Source of the DNA: Candidatus Heimdallarchaeota archaeon
Lineage (GTDB): Archaea; Asgardarchaeota; Heimdallarchaeia; Heimdallarchaeales; Heimdallarchaeaceae
Reading direction: 5' to 3'
DNA: 64,000 nucleotides
Assembly: GCA_030668875.1 (NCBI GenBank)
Contig: DAOVER010000006.1
Coordinates: 37,286 to 101,285 of the forward strand
Below the pieces are notes generated by a model that was not told the origin of the DNA, made no database searches, and was given only the letters and a program-made list of their open reading frames with translations. Positions 43,665 to 53,461 of the stretch are shown here, piece after piece (the stretch's first letter is position 1; each line of letters opens with the position of its first letter). The position numbers and the translations under genes are program-made.

Positions 43665-45382
43665 TTATGTCAGTCTCACATATCCTTCTCTTAATGAATA
43701 AATCTCTCCATTACTTCGAAGTTGTTCTATAACTTTTTCAACAAAGTATTCTTCGATATTATTCTCTTTGGCAATCTCTTTGATTTTCCTTAAAGGCACT
43801 ATGTCGACACATCCTTTTCGAGATTCCTCTTTTATGATTAAATAGATTAACTCAAATTTTGCCTTCCAATTCTCCCCCCCTAATCCTAACAGCTGTGATT
43901 CTATTGTTTTTTTATATCCTATTTTCTTTAACGCATCAATTACAAACCATCTTACCTTCTCATCCTCATCTTTCAGACCTTAAATAAGAATTTTCATTAC
44001 CAGTTTACTTCCTTTGTTCCCTAATATTCTGGCAGCTTTTACTTGTAACCAGCTACTCTCATCTTTCAATATTTCAATTAGTTGTTCATCTGTTTTTCCA
44101 TCCCCTTTGTCCCCAAGCACAATTGCTACTCCTTTCCTTACAATCTTATTTTCTTCTTTTAGTGCATCAATGAGAATGAGTATTACTTGTTTGTCTTTTA
44201 TTAATTCTAATACCTCTACTGCTGCTCTCCTTACTTCCATATTGTCATCTTTTAGAGCTTTAATGAACAGACTAACACCTCTAACTCCGATGAATTTGGC
44301 TATTCTATATGGCGTGTCTCTTGCTCCTCTATTTGCAATCTCGTTTTTATCTTTTAACACTTCAAAAAGCAGATCACAAACTCGTTCATTTCCTTCTCTC
44401 CAACCTATATCACTTAAGGAATACTTAGCTGCATTTCTCACATTCTCAAATGAATCTTTAAGAGCTTCAATCAATGGTTCTGCTCCTAATAAGTCTCCTA
44501 TCTCCCCTAACGCTTTTGCAGCAACATGCCTTATGCTTTCATCGTCATCTTCTAGTACTTTTAAAAGTGGTTCAATAACATTTGTACCGCCAATTTTTCC
44601 TAATGCAATTACAATCTCCTTTTTTACCCGCAGGTACTGCTCATCTTTTAGTACTTCAATGAGTGGTTTTACAGCCTTTTCATGTCTTATATGTCCTAAT
44701 GCTAACACTGCATAACTTCTTATCCTTACATCTTCATCTTTCAGTGCTTCTATTAGTTGAGGGATTGCTCTTTCTCCTAAATCCAAATCTTTTATATAAG
44801 AAATTTCCATATTCTGATAATAATAATTTGCTTGCTTTCCAATCAATTCTAATGTTTTTGCTGCTTTAACCCTTACTTCCTGTGTTACGTCTTTGAGTGA
44901 TTTTCTGATATATGGTAACGCTTGTAAATCGCTAATATTCCCTAGCGCTTCTATTGCAATTAGTCTAATAACCTTATCTTGCGCTTCTAATGCATCAAAT
45001 AATGCATTCATCACACGTTGATCGTTGAATTTTTTTAATACTGTAGAAGCATTTTCCCTTACCATCTCATCTTCGTCTCCTAACATATTAAATAAGGGTT
45101 CTATAATTTGAGAACCACCAATATTACCCAATGATTCTACTACAGCTCTTCTTACATCCGAATCTTTATTTTTTAGCATTTCGATGAGCACAGAAAGCGA
45201 TTTTTTTTCAAGCCTTCTCCTTCACCCTCCCAGTATTTATCTTGAAATTCCTCTTCCAGTTTGATGAATTCAGGATCTTTAGATTCTTGTGACAATTTGG
45301 ATAGATTGAACTTTTGTTCCTTCTCTTTTCTAACTTCACTCTTCTTTTGAGTATCAGGTTCAAGCTGATCTTTCCAATCCAT
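43665..45382 (-). pseudogene. HEAT-repeat (PBS-lyase-like) protein, apparently broken by a frameshift at the T8 run 45201-45208 and an in-frame TAA at 43980-43982
   Basis: ORF 43980-45191 is HEAT repeats; 45173-45382 gives a plausible N-terminus in another frame; reading past the TAA gives GLKDEDEKVRWFVIDALKKIG…KIKEIAKENNIEEYFVEKVIEQLRSNGEIYSLREGYVRLT*. Confidence 0.75.
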
Positions 45383-45441
45383 TACCTAGGAAAGAACAAT
45401 TGAATATAAAAATACAATCTTATGAATACATTATTTTCACT

Positions 45442-45510
45442 TAAAGACCTAGTGGACTATGTTACCATTTTTTACAAACCTTTTCTACTTACATAAATTG
45501 GCTTTAGATC
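45442..45510 (-). pseudogene. Remnant of the 3' end of the FtsX-like permease gene
   Basis: aagacctagtggactatgttaccaYtttttnyaaMccttttctacttRcataRattg is shared with 47674-47740 (the permease stop region). Confidence 0.75.
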
Positions 45511-45671
45511 TTTATTTTACGTTTTTTATTACATGAATCATACTTGTTTTTCTTATTCTGAGTTGTTTGTGTAAGAATTCCCTTCAAATACAGTTTTTCT
45601 GTCAACTTCTTTCCTTGTGTCTTTTAGTAGTTTGTTAATACTCTAAGTATGAATTTAACAAGTGATGAATC

Positions 45672-45740
45672 ATGATAAAACAAAAATATGATTCTGAACC
45701 AGGTGATGATGATATAGGACCTCCTTTATGGTGGCCATAA
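45672..45740 (+). CDS. Micropeptide P3 (22 aa): MIKQKYDSEPGDDDIGPPLWWP
   Basis: Same motif; AAGTGATGAATC-ATG; GTCA box 71 nt upstream; convergent with TPR-B. Confidence 0.8.
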   Translation: MIKQKYDSEPGDDDIGPPLWWP

Positions 45741-45776
45741 TTAAATATCATAATTTCTTCTTTTTGTAAGTACTTA

Positions 45777-47366
45777 TTACTTAGATTGAAGCACATCCGT
45801 TCGTTGCACATCTAAATAGTCTAACAATTTATTTTCTAATCTGCTGAAACCATAATTCCTGCATTTTTTGATGGCCATGTATTGGAGAGCAGGTCCTAGA
45901 GGATCACCATTCTTGAAAGCACCAACCTGGATAAAAGCTTCCATGAAAACACGCAATTCGAGAACTTCTATCCGATGAAGTTGATTCTGATATTTTATTA
46001 AGATAGGATAAATCTCTAAATATCTTTTTTCAATAAATAGCTCATTTACAAGGCATAAATCAGAAAAAGCCTTTTCAACAAATGTAAAATCTTTAAGTTT
46101 AGGTTTTTTACTGAGTGCATCTTTGAATAATTCTATCCTTTTTTCTTTATTTGTTTGAGTTTTTGTTAGGACATATTCTATGATGTGTTGAATTCGATAT
46201 ATACTTGAATTGTTTGATTCTTTTAACTTTACAAGCTGTTTATAGTTTAACTCTGCATTCAATATAAATTCGCTTAAAAGGATAGAATCACTGTAATTAT
46301 TTTCAATTCCTTCATATATCAGTTTTATAAGAAGTTGAACTTTTTTTGAACTAAAACCATATAGTCGTGAATAAACATAGAATTTGACTAAATTTAGCGT
46401 ATGAGGAACTTGTTTTCTGCTATAAGGATCCAAATTTTTTCTTATAAAATCATCCTCAATTAATTCTTCAATCTTCTTAATATGTTCAATAGACTGCTCC
46501 AGTTTACCCTGTAATGCTTGAACAATAGTTAAATGAGATAACAGTCTAACATAGTAATAGGAATAATAACCACTCAGTTGTAGTTTTGAATTCATTAACA
46601 GATAGGATTCATTAAACAGATATTCTGATTGTCTCAAATTATGAATCAATAGTTGACCAACCCCAGCAAGATAATAAGCTATAGCTTGAACATCTTCTGG
46701 TAACTGTGTAAAGAGATATTTGTTGCTGAAGATCTGTTGAGAGATCTTTATTGCTTTTTTCTTATTTTGTGTTTGTTGATAGATTATAATTAAAATGCCT
46801 AAAGATTGTATCAAACTTCTATAATATCCTTCTTTAAAGAAATAATTTGAGCACTCTTCTAAAATTGAACCACTTTTGATATTATGATCTTCTAACCAAT
46901 ATTCAATTGCTAATGAGTAGTTACAGATATAATGGGCATATTTTTCGGGATTAGGGTTCTTCTTAATATGATTTATTGATTCCTCAAGCGCTTTCCTGCT
47001 TTTTTCTTTGTTACCTTGTATTTTTTCAATGTACCATTCAATATTATAAGAAAGAGCTAACCCCTCAGAATACTCAATCTCAATAGATAATTCTTTCATT
47101 TCTTGAACTATTTTAAATATTTCAGGAATTTTATCGAATAAGTGTTCAATCTGAGATATTTTGATTTCATAAGTTTTTACTAAAGATTTTTTATCATTAA
47201 GTAATCTGCATTTTTCTATTATTTTTTCTAGTAACCTAATATTATTCATGTCATATTTACTATTGGAGATTATAACCCTTAATTTATCAAGAAAGCTCTC
47301 CATATCTTTTCTTGATATAATTTTATCTAATTTTGTAATCAGGTTTTCCATGGAATTAATCACCAA
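45777..47366 (-). CDS. TPR-B: TPR-like helical repeat protein (529 aa, intact)
   Basis: Paralog of TPR-A/C/D; conserved C-terminal block IEVLELRVFMEAFIQVGAFKNGDPLGPALQYMAIKKCRNYGFSRLENKLLDYL. Confidence 0.85.
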   Translation of the reverse strand: MVINSMENLITKLDKIISRKDMESFLDKLRVIISNSKYDMNNIRLLEKIIEKCRLLNDKKSLVKTYEIKISQIEHLFDKIPEIFKIVQEMKELSIEIEYSEGLALSYNIEWYIEKIQGNKEKSRKALEESINHIKKNPNPEKYAHYICNYSLAIEYWLEDHNIKSGSILEECSNYFFKEGYYRSLIQSLGILIIIYQQTQNKKKAIKISQQIFSNKYLFTQLPEDVQAIAYYLAGVGQLLIHNLRQSEYLFNESYLLMNSKLQLSGYYSYYYVRLLSHLTIVQALQGKLEQSIEHIKKIEELIEDDFIRKNLDPYSRKQVPHTLNLVKFYVYSRLYGFSSKKVQLLIKLIYEGIENNYSDSILLSEFILNAELNYKQLVKLKESNNSSIYRIQHIIEYVLTKTQTNKEKRIELFKDALSKKPKLKDFTFVEKAFSDLCLVNELFIEKRYLEIYPILIKYQNQLHRIEVLELRVFMEAFIQVGAFKNGDPLGPALQYMAIKKCRNYGFSRLENKLLDYLDVQRTDVLQSK

Positions 47367-47484
47367 AGGTTAAAGAAACTTATATTTTAAACACTATAAA
47401 CAATTCTAAAAAAATTGCATTTAAATTGCATGTTTTACTCTAATTATATAATATTTTTAAAATAAAATAAAGAAAGAAACCCTT

Positions 47485-47550
47485 AAGGTCTCCATAAGGG
47501 TGGTCCTATGTCATCATCACCTGGTTCAGGATCATATATTTGTTTCATAT
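47485..47550 (-). CDS. Micropeptide P4 (21 aa): MKQIYDPEPGDDDIGPPLWRP
   Basis: 118 nt upstream of TPR-B, same strand; AAGTGATGCAAT-ATG; conserved leader. Confidence 0.85.
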
Positions 47551-47685
47551 TGCATCACTTAAGTTGTTTACATTATTGTATAAGGAGAATATTTAAACCT
47601 CAAAAGAAAGAAATGACACTAAAAAAATAACGAGTTTAGATTGTTGAAATTTCAATAAAATTATTTTCCTTTAAGACCTAGTGGA

Positions 47686-49497
47686 CTATGTTACCACTTT
47701 TTCTAACCCTTTTCTACTTGCATAGATTGAGGTTGTTGTTGCTATTAGTATGAATCCTACTATTACTGATATAATTATTACTGGAAAGTTCGATAATACT
47801 GCATAAGGTACAAGAAAATATCTACCTATTATTGCTCCGAAATAGCTTCCTAAAGCTATACCTGGGATGATTTGCAGAAGTATTGCCGTCACTACTGATC
47901 CGTATATGCTTTTCTTTTTTATTCCTAGCCTATACAGTAGTTCGAAATCCTTTCTATACGTTAGGAAATACAGGAACGAATATACTATTATTTGGAATGC
48001 AAATATCGCGAACATTATTCCTCCTAACACCTTAAACATAGTTGTAAAACTGTTATAATTCGCTAGATTTTGCTCGATCATTTTTTCCATGCTTATTATT
48101 TGATATTCATATCTTTCAAGAATCTCGCTTATTTTATCGTAAACTGTAGTACTTATATTTTCTAACATTAGTAAATTAGAACCATTAGCCACACCCTCTG
48201 CTATTAGTTTATTCAGTGGGCAATAAACACTGTATCCTGCTGCGAAACTATCTATCACTACACCACTAATTTGGTAATCATTTGAATCATCGTACAGTTT
48301 TAATTTTTGTAGAGTGCTATTATCAAAAAACTTAGCTTCTAAAGTATCACCTATTAAAACTTCATTTTTTGAAGGATTTGGGTTGTCCCCTGCTATATAT
48401 TCATTTTCGTTGAAATTAATATTTTCATATCCTATTATGGTAGCGTATACTTTACGATCTTGACCTATTGGTATGTACACATTATTCACTATTTCAAGCG
48501 CTGACATCTCTTTTATTTGCAGTTTTGAAATGAAATACTTCTGATACGTTACGTTTATCCCTCCTAATTCAGTTAATAGTTGAGTTGATATTGAAGTATT
48601 ATAGAAATGTTCTAGGTCATTATCTAATCCTGTGTACGAGCTATTACTATATTCCTGTACTGGTAAGCTCTGATTAAAGAAATCAATTGCATCTGGCTCT
48701 CCTATAACGTACGAGTAATCTTGAAATCTACTATTCAAATTTACATAATGTGTTTCAGCAACTGTTAGTGGTCCCAAAACGAATGAAATTGAGGAGAAAA
48801 TAAGAAAGAAGCTAAATAGAAAGCTAGACAGTACTTTTCCTGATCTTAGGAAATTCTTTACACCTAGCTTTACGGATGAAGTAAACTTGTTTATTAATGC
48901 ATCAAATTCAAAGATGCTTTTGTAGTTACTTAAACTGCTGGAAGATACTTCAAAGTCTTTTTCACTGATGAATTTTAATATTGTATAATGGGCTTTAATA
49001 TAAGAAGAAACCAATATTACCAGATTCCCTCCTAGTATTGGGAGAAACCCTACATAGCTAAAGATGCTCCCAAACCCAAAAGAAACACTTGTTATAACTA
49101 AAACAATTAATCCTAGAACCATTCCTAGAATCAACATTATAGTTGCTGTCAAAATTTGATTGAAGATAAAATAGCTGTATATCCACCTACTTTTTCCTCC
49201 TACATTTTTCATAACAGCGATGTCATCTTTTTGACTTTGAAATTTAAGCTCTATTGATCTGATAGTGACAATTACTCCAATTATTATACAAACCACAATG
49301 AAAATTACTGTAATCAACGTGTAGGAACTGAAGAAAACATAATCCAGTGACATTTGGAGATTAGCTCTCATTAGTGAGAATAAACCTATACTGATTGTAA
49401 TAGCTGAGTAGGTTATTATTTGGCTAATAAAGGTAAATAGTGAGCCTAGGAACGATCTTTTAAAATCAATCCATGCAAATTTCAGTTGTCCTATCAT
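47686..49497 (-). CDS. FtsX/MacB-like ABC transporter permease
   Basis: About 8 hydrophobic segments in two FtsX-like blocks with a large extracytoplasmic region; adjacent ATPase. Confidence 0.85.
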   Translation of the reverse strand: MIGQLKFAWIDFKRSFLGSLFTFISQIITYSAITISIGLFSLMRANLQMSLDYVFFSSYTLITVIFIVVCIIIGVIVTIRSIELKFQSQKDDIAVMKNVGGKSRWIYSYFIFNQILTATIMLILGMVLGLIVLVITSVSFGFGSIFSYVGFLPILGGNLVILVSSYIKAHYTILKFISEKDFEVSSSSLSNYKSIFEFDALINKFTSSVKLGVKNFLRSGKVLSSFLFSFFLIFSSISFVLGPLTVAETHYVNLNSRFQDYSYVIGEPDAIDFFNQSLPVQEYSNSSYTGLDNDLEHFYNTSISTQLLTELGGINVTYQKYFISKLQIKEMSALEIVNNVYIPIGQDRKVYATIIGYENINFNENEYIAGDNPNPSKNEVLIGDTLEAKFFDNSTLQKLKLYDDSNDYQISGVVIDSFAAGYSVYCPLNKLIAEGVANGSNLLMLENISTTVYDKISEILERYEYQIISMEKMIEQNLANYNSFTTMFKVLGGIMFAIFAFQIIVYSFLYFLTYRKDFELLYRLGIKKKSIYGSVVTAILLQIIPGIALGSYFGAIIGRYFLVPYAVLSNFPVIIISVIVGFILIATTTSIYASRKGLEKVVT

Positions 49498-49516
49498 ATC
49501 TATCCCACTAACGTTA

Positions 49517-50380
49517 CTAGTTTTCCTGTTCTTCTTCTATGAAGTCTAGCTCTTCTTCTGTCATGTTCATTAATTCTTCCTCTGTATAATCATCAATAGG
49601 TTCAGTTTCTTCGTTTTGCATCTCCATAGAACTGATAGATCTATACTTAGTATCTTGTTTCTTTTTTCTTTCAGGATGTTCTTCTTCAAGTGTTACAGAT
49701 TGTGCTCCTACACGATATATTGTCGATGCTATTTCCTTCATTTTGGGGTCATGTGATGATACAATAATAGTTATGTCTGTTGTTGTAAATATTTCTTTAA
49801 TTAATTCGCACATCATATCAGCTGATTCACGATCTAAATTACCTGTGGGTTCGTCTAATATTAGGATGTAAGGGTCATTAGACAATGCTCTTGCTATTGC
49901 CACACGTTTCTTTTCTCCCCCACTTAACTGTGCTGGAAAACTATCTTTCCTTTTATCTATCTTCAATCTCTCTAATAATTCGTCTATCTTTTTTTCTCTT
50001 TCTTCCTCCTCTCCATCAAAACCACATAATTCCTGGAAGAGGATTATATTTTCTTTTACAGTAAGTGTAGAGACCAAATTATTTTCTTGAAAAACAATTC
50101 CAAGATAATTTGAGCGAAAATCAGCTTTTTCTCTATCTTCTATTAGATCTATGTACAATCCAGCTACTTCTATTTCCCCCTCATTTGGGTGCAAAAGCCC
50201 AGTTAATATGTTTAATAGAGTTGTTTTTCCACTTCCACTTGGACCATACAATAATACCAATTCATTTCTTTCTACCTCTAAATTTACTTCTTTAAGTATA
50301 ACTAATTCCTCCCAGAATAATTGAAATTTCTTTGATATATTGGCAAAACGCACGATTTGTTCCATCTTAATCCCACACAC
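49517..50380 (-). CDS. ABC transporter ATPase (LolD/MacB type) with acidic C-terminal extension
   Basis: LLYGPSGSGKTTLLNIL, LSGGEKKRVAIARALSNDPYILILDEPTGNLD. Confidence 0.93.
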   Translation of the reverse strand: MCGIKMEQIVRFANISKKFQLFWEELVILKEVNLEVERNELVLLYGPSGSGKTTLLNILTGLLHPNEGEIEVAGLYIDLIEDREKADFRSNYLGIVFQENNLVSTLTVKENIILFQELCGFDGEEEEREKKIDELLERLKIDKRKDSFPAQLSGGEKKRVAIARALSNDPYILILDEPTGNLDRESADMMCELIKEIFTTTDITIIVSSHDPKMKEIASTIYRVGAQSVTLEEEHPERKKKQDTKYRSISSMEMQNEETEPIDDYTEEELMNMTEEELDFIEEEQEN

Positions 50381-50449
50381 AATTAAGTGGTAATAAGTAT
50401 TTATCTGTTTTATTATTTCTCTGTTCTGGGTAATAGAGTATAATAGTAA

Positions 50450-50506
50450 AAATATAGGTAGCGAAGTTTCGAAATGAGATTATCATTCAAGGGTTCTATA
50501 CCGACG
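50450..50506 (+). repeat. Direct repeat copy 1 (flank of the TPR-C cassette)
   Basis: aaatataggtagcgaagtttcgaaatgagattatcattcaagggttctatacc. Confidence 0.75.
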
Positions 50507-50563
50507 AAGAAATTAAGAGACATCTAAAAGACTTACATGAACATGATTACCCTCTTTAGAGCT

Positions 50564-52156
50564 CTATACTGTTCTTCTTATATCCTTATGCTGCAATTGT
50601 AAGTACTTTAGTAATGTATTTTCTAATCTAGAGAATCCGTAGAGTCTGCATTTTTTAATTGCCATGTATTGTAAAGCTGGCCCAAGAGGATCTCCGCTAT
50701 TATAAGCTCCTACTTGAATGAAAGCCTCCATAAAGATGCGGATCTCTAGAACCTCAATTCGTTTGAGTCTACTCTCATATTGCTTGAGGAGAGGAGCGAT
50801 TTCTGCGTAACGCTTAAGAGAAAACAGTTGCTGTGCTATAAGGAGATCTGTATAGGCCTGTTCTATGAATGTAGTCTTATCTGTCTTTACTCGTTTTTCT
50901 AAGATAGAAATAAAGTTCAGATTTTTCTGTTCCTGACTAATTTCCGTTTCTAATTTTTGCTTTTCAAGCATGAATTCGATTAGATGTTTTACTCGATTAA
51001 TGCTGAAATTATCGATTGCTAATAATGATTGAAGTTTAGCAGAATCAAGATTGGAATTAAGGATGAACTCACTAAAGATCATAAAATCGCTATAATGAAC
51101 CTTACAATCTTCATTTATTTCTTCTATTAATTCTTGGTGTTCTTGAGAATTGTAACTGCTTAAACGTGATAAATTATAGAATTTTATTAAACTGTGAGTA
51201 TGAGTAATTTGCTTCTTGGTGTTTTCATCCAAATTTTTCTTGATAAATTCTGTTTGGAGAAGAGTTTCTGCTTCTTTAACCATATTTGAAGCTTGCTCAT
51301 TTTTCCCTTGTAAACCTCTAACGGTAGCAATATAAGAAAGTAAAACAAGATAATATGCAAAATAGATGCTGTTTTTGTATACTGGTTTGAGAATACTGTA
51401 AGCTTCATTAAAATATGATTCAGCTATTGCTAGATTAGCATCTAACATATACCCCAAACCTGTGAAATAGTAAATGATTCCTTTAAAATCGCTAGATAGT
51501 TTTTCGAAAAGAGTTCTGTTAGCAAGGATTCTATTACTTATGTTTAAGGCTTTCTTGCTCTCATGAGTACGACTGTAAATAATGCTCAAGAGACCAAAAG
51601 TTTGAGCCAAACTTCGGTAAAACCCTTCTTGAATGAAATGTTCAACACAGTCCTCTAAAAGCACCGCACTTTCCGCACTATGATTTTGCAACCAGATTTC
51701 TATCGCATATGAATATTTACACGTGAATATTGTATATGTATCTGACACATTTCTTTCGTTAATAAATTCAAGAGCAAGTTGTATTTCTCTACTACTACTT
51801 TTTGTGTTTCCTTGAAGTCTCTCAAGATGCCATTTAATCTGATGTACAAGTGCTAGTCCTTCGGAAAATTCTATTTTTTGGGATAATTCATACATTTTCG
51901 TTAATATTCTCTTAATTTTCACAATATTACTGGCGTGGTTATATAACTGTCTTATTTGTAAATCGTATAAACGAATAAGTGTTTTTGTGTCTTTTATTTT
52001 ACTGCTTTGTTCTATTGCATTTTCAATGTACTGACAGATTAATGGTTCGCTTTTATTAGAAGCAATGACTCTTAGCTTTTTTACTAGATCAAATAACTTC
52101 TCTCCACTAGTGATATTATTAACTTTACGAAAATTATTACCTTTCTCCAATTTCAT
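50564..52156 (-). CDS. TPR-C: TPR-like helical repeat protein (530 aa, intact)
   Basis: Colinear with TPR-B; C-terminal IEVLEIRIFMEAFIQVGAYNSGDPLGPALQYMAIKKCRLYGFSRLENTLLKYL. Confidence 0.85.
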   Translation of the reverse strand: MKLEKGNNFRKVNNITSGEKLFDLVKKLRVIASNKSEPLICQYIENAIEQSSKIKDTKTLIRLYDLQIRQLYNHASNIVKIKRILTKMYELSQKIEFSEGLALVHQIKWHLERLQGNTKSSSREIQLALEFINERNVSDTYTIFTCKYSYAIEIWLQNHSAESAVLLEDCVEHFIQEGFYRSLAQTFGLLSIIYSRTHESKKALNISNRILANRTLFEKLSSDFKGIIYYFTGLGYMLDANLAIAESYFNEAYSILKPVYKNSIYFAYYLVLLSYIATVRGLQGKNEQASNMVKEAETLLQTEFIKKNLDENTKKQITHTHSLIKFYNLSRLSSYNSQEHQELIEEINEDCKVHYSDFMIFSEFILNSNLDSAKLQSLLAIDNFSINRVKHLIEFMLEKQKLETEISQEQKNLNFISILEKRVKTDKTTFIEQAYTDLLIAQQLFSLKRYAEIAPLLKQYESRLKRIEVLEIRIFMEAFIQVGAYNSGDPLGPALQYMAIKKCRLYGFSRLENTLLKYLQLQHKDIRRTV

Positions 52157-52218
52157 TCACATAATGATTATACGTAAAATGGTATATAAAGGGAGATATA
52201 ATTCTCCCCAGATAGAAA

Positions 52219-52287
52219 TCAGTGTGGGGACCAAAGTGGGGGAAGTATACTTTCGTCTCCGTCTTCCGGATCATATTTTTGTTTCAT
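52219..52287 (-). CDS. Micropeptide P5 (22 aa): MKQKYDPEDGDESILPPLWSPH
   Basis: 62 nt upstream of TPR-C, same strand; GAGTGATGAACA-ATG; conserved leader. Confidence 0.85.
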   Translation of the reverse strand: MKQKYDPEDGDESILPPLWSPH

Positions 52288-52433
52288 TGTTCATCACTCT
52301 TTTGTGTTATACTTAGAAGAAGAAAAAACTACTAAAAGACAACAAGAAAGAAACTGACAAAGAGACTGTTTTACTATTAAAAATATCAATAATACAGGTA
52401 TTTTCTAAAAAGGATTAAGAATGCCATAAGATA

Positions 52434-52489
52434 AAATATGGGTAGCGAAGTTTCGAGATGAGATTATCATTCAAGGGTCTACACCAATA
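52434..52489 (+). repeat. Direct repeat copy 2 (flank of the TPR-C cassette)
   Basis: aaatatgggtagcgaagtttcgagatgagattatcattcaagggtctacacc matches 50450-50506. Confidence 0.75.
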
Positions 52490-52519
52490 AGTCCAATCCC
52501 ACACGAGAAAACTTCGCTA
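52443..52519. repeat. Inverted repeat TAGCGAAGTTT … AAACTTCGCTA
   Basis: 11-bp perfect arms at 52443-52453 and 52509-52519. Confidence 0.7.
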
Positions 52520-52581
52520 GATAGACATGATTGTTGTACATTATATCCTTTTTTGTTAGCGTTACTGATGATCGTTTTCTA

Positions 52582-53394
52582 TCATACAGTGCGAAAATCG
52601 ATGTTTATGTGTATAATGTTAACAGTTAGCGAGAAAACTGGAGGCGCCAATGTATAAGCAATATTTTGTGAAAAGCCTGTTGTTAGAGCTTTTACAGATA
52701 GCTCATTATTTTGCTCACCGAGATTTATACTTTCTATTACTTGACTTAATTTCACAATCTGTATTTTATCTTGTGTATTTACTATTGGAAAATACTCTCC
52801 TTGTCCATCCAAAGTTTTTGAAGTGTTTAAGTGAACTATCATGAAATTAACTTCTACATCTGAATCACTTGTTTGTTCAATACTTACAAAAACACTGTAG
52901 TATAATTGAATAGTTTTGTATCCATCAAATGTTTGGTGGACTATATTCATCATTTGTGCTGTTCTGTTAAGCGAATATACAAGCAATAATGGACTTCCAA
53001 AGTCATATATTGCCCCTCCTAACCCCTCAAAATTCCCTTCTATTTTATACTCAACCTCTCCTGTAAAATAGGATTTATTCAGTAAATTAACTCCTCCTGA
53101 ATTTATCATTAAGGATATTTCTCTATTTTGTTTCAAATCTAGTATCCCACTATCAAGATTATATCTTAGTACGCTTGACGAGTTATCTGGTGTGTTGATG
53201 AGTGTTTTAATTTCTGAATCGAAAGACAAGAATGTGTTTGTAGCAGCTGTTAGATCACTCTGTGTCTGAAACCTTTCTAATGATGGTATTATTTGCGAAA
53301 AAGCTAAACCTAAAGCAGAAACCATTACTGTGAAGATAACTAAAGTTGATATAATACTTGAAACTCCTCGACGAGATTTGAGTATTTTCATCAT
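52582..53394 (-). CDS. Pilin/archaellin-like secreted or surface protein
   Basis: MMKILKSRRGVSSIISTLVIFTVMVSALGLAFSQIIPSLERFQ: basic N-terminus then hydrophobic helix, type IV pilin-like. Confidence 0.65.
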   Translation of the reverse strand: MMKILKSRRGVSSIISTLVIFTVMVSALGLAFSQIIPSLERFQTQSDLTAATNTFLSFDSEIKTLINTPDNSSSVLRYNLDSGILDLKQNREISLMINSGGVNLLNKSYFTGEVEYKIEGNFEGLGGAIYDFGSPLLLVYSLNRTAQMMNIVHQTFDGYKTIQLYYSVFVSIEQTSDSDVEVNFMIVHLNTSKTLDGQGEYFPIVNTQDKIQIVKLSQVIESINLGEQNNELSVKALTTGFSQNIAYTLAPPVFSLTVNIIHINIDFRTV

Positions 53395-53461
53395 GTATAT
53401 TATGTTAAACAATTTGTCTTATTTAACTTTGCGGAACTTCTTACGCAAACGTCATCTAGTA

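Noticed and set aside
44014-44869. 233-aa plus-strand ORF opposite the HEAT-repeat gene
   Set aside because: Serine/leucine-rich shadow of periodic HEAT codons; not an independent gene.
50457-50560. Short plus-strand frame VAKFRNEIIIQGFYTDEEIKRHLKDLHEHDYPL as a gene
   Set aside because: No start codon or family match; treated as part of the flanking direct repeat.
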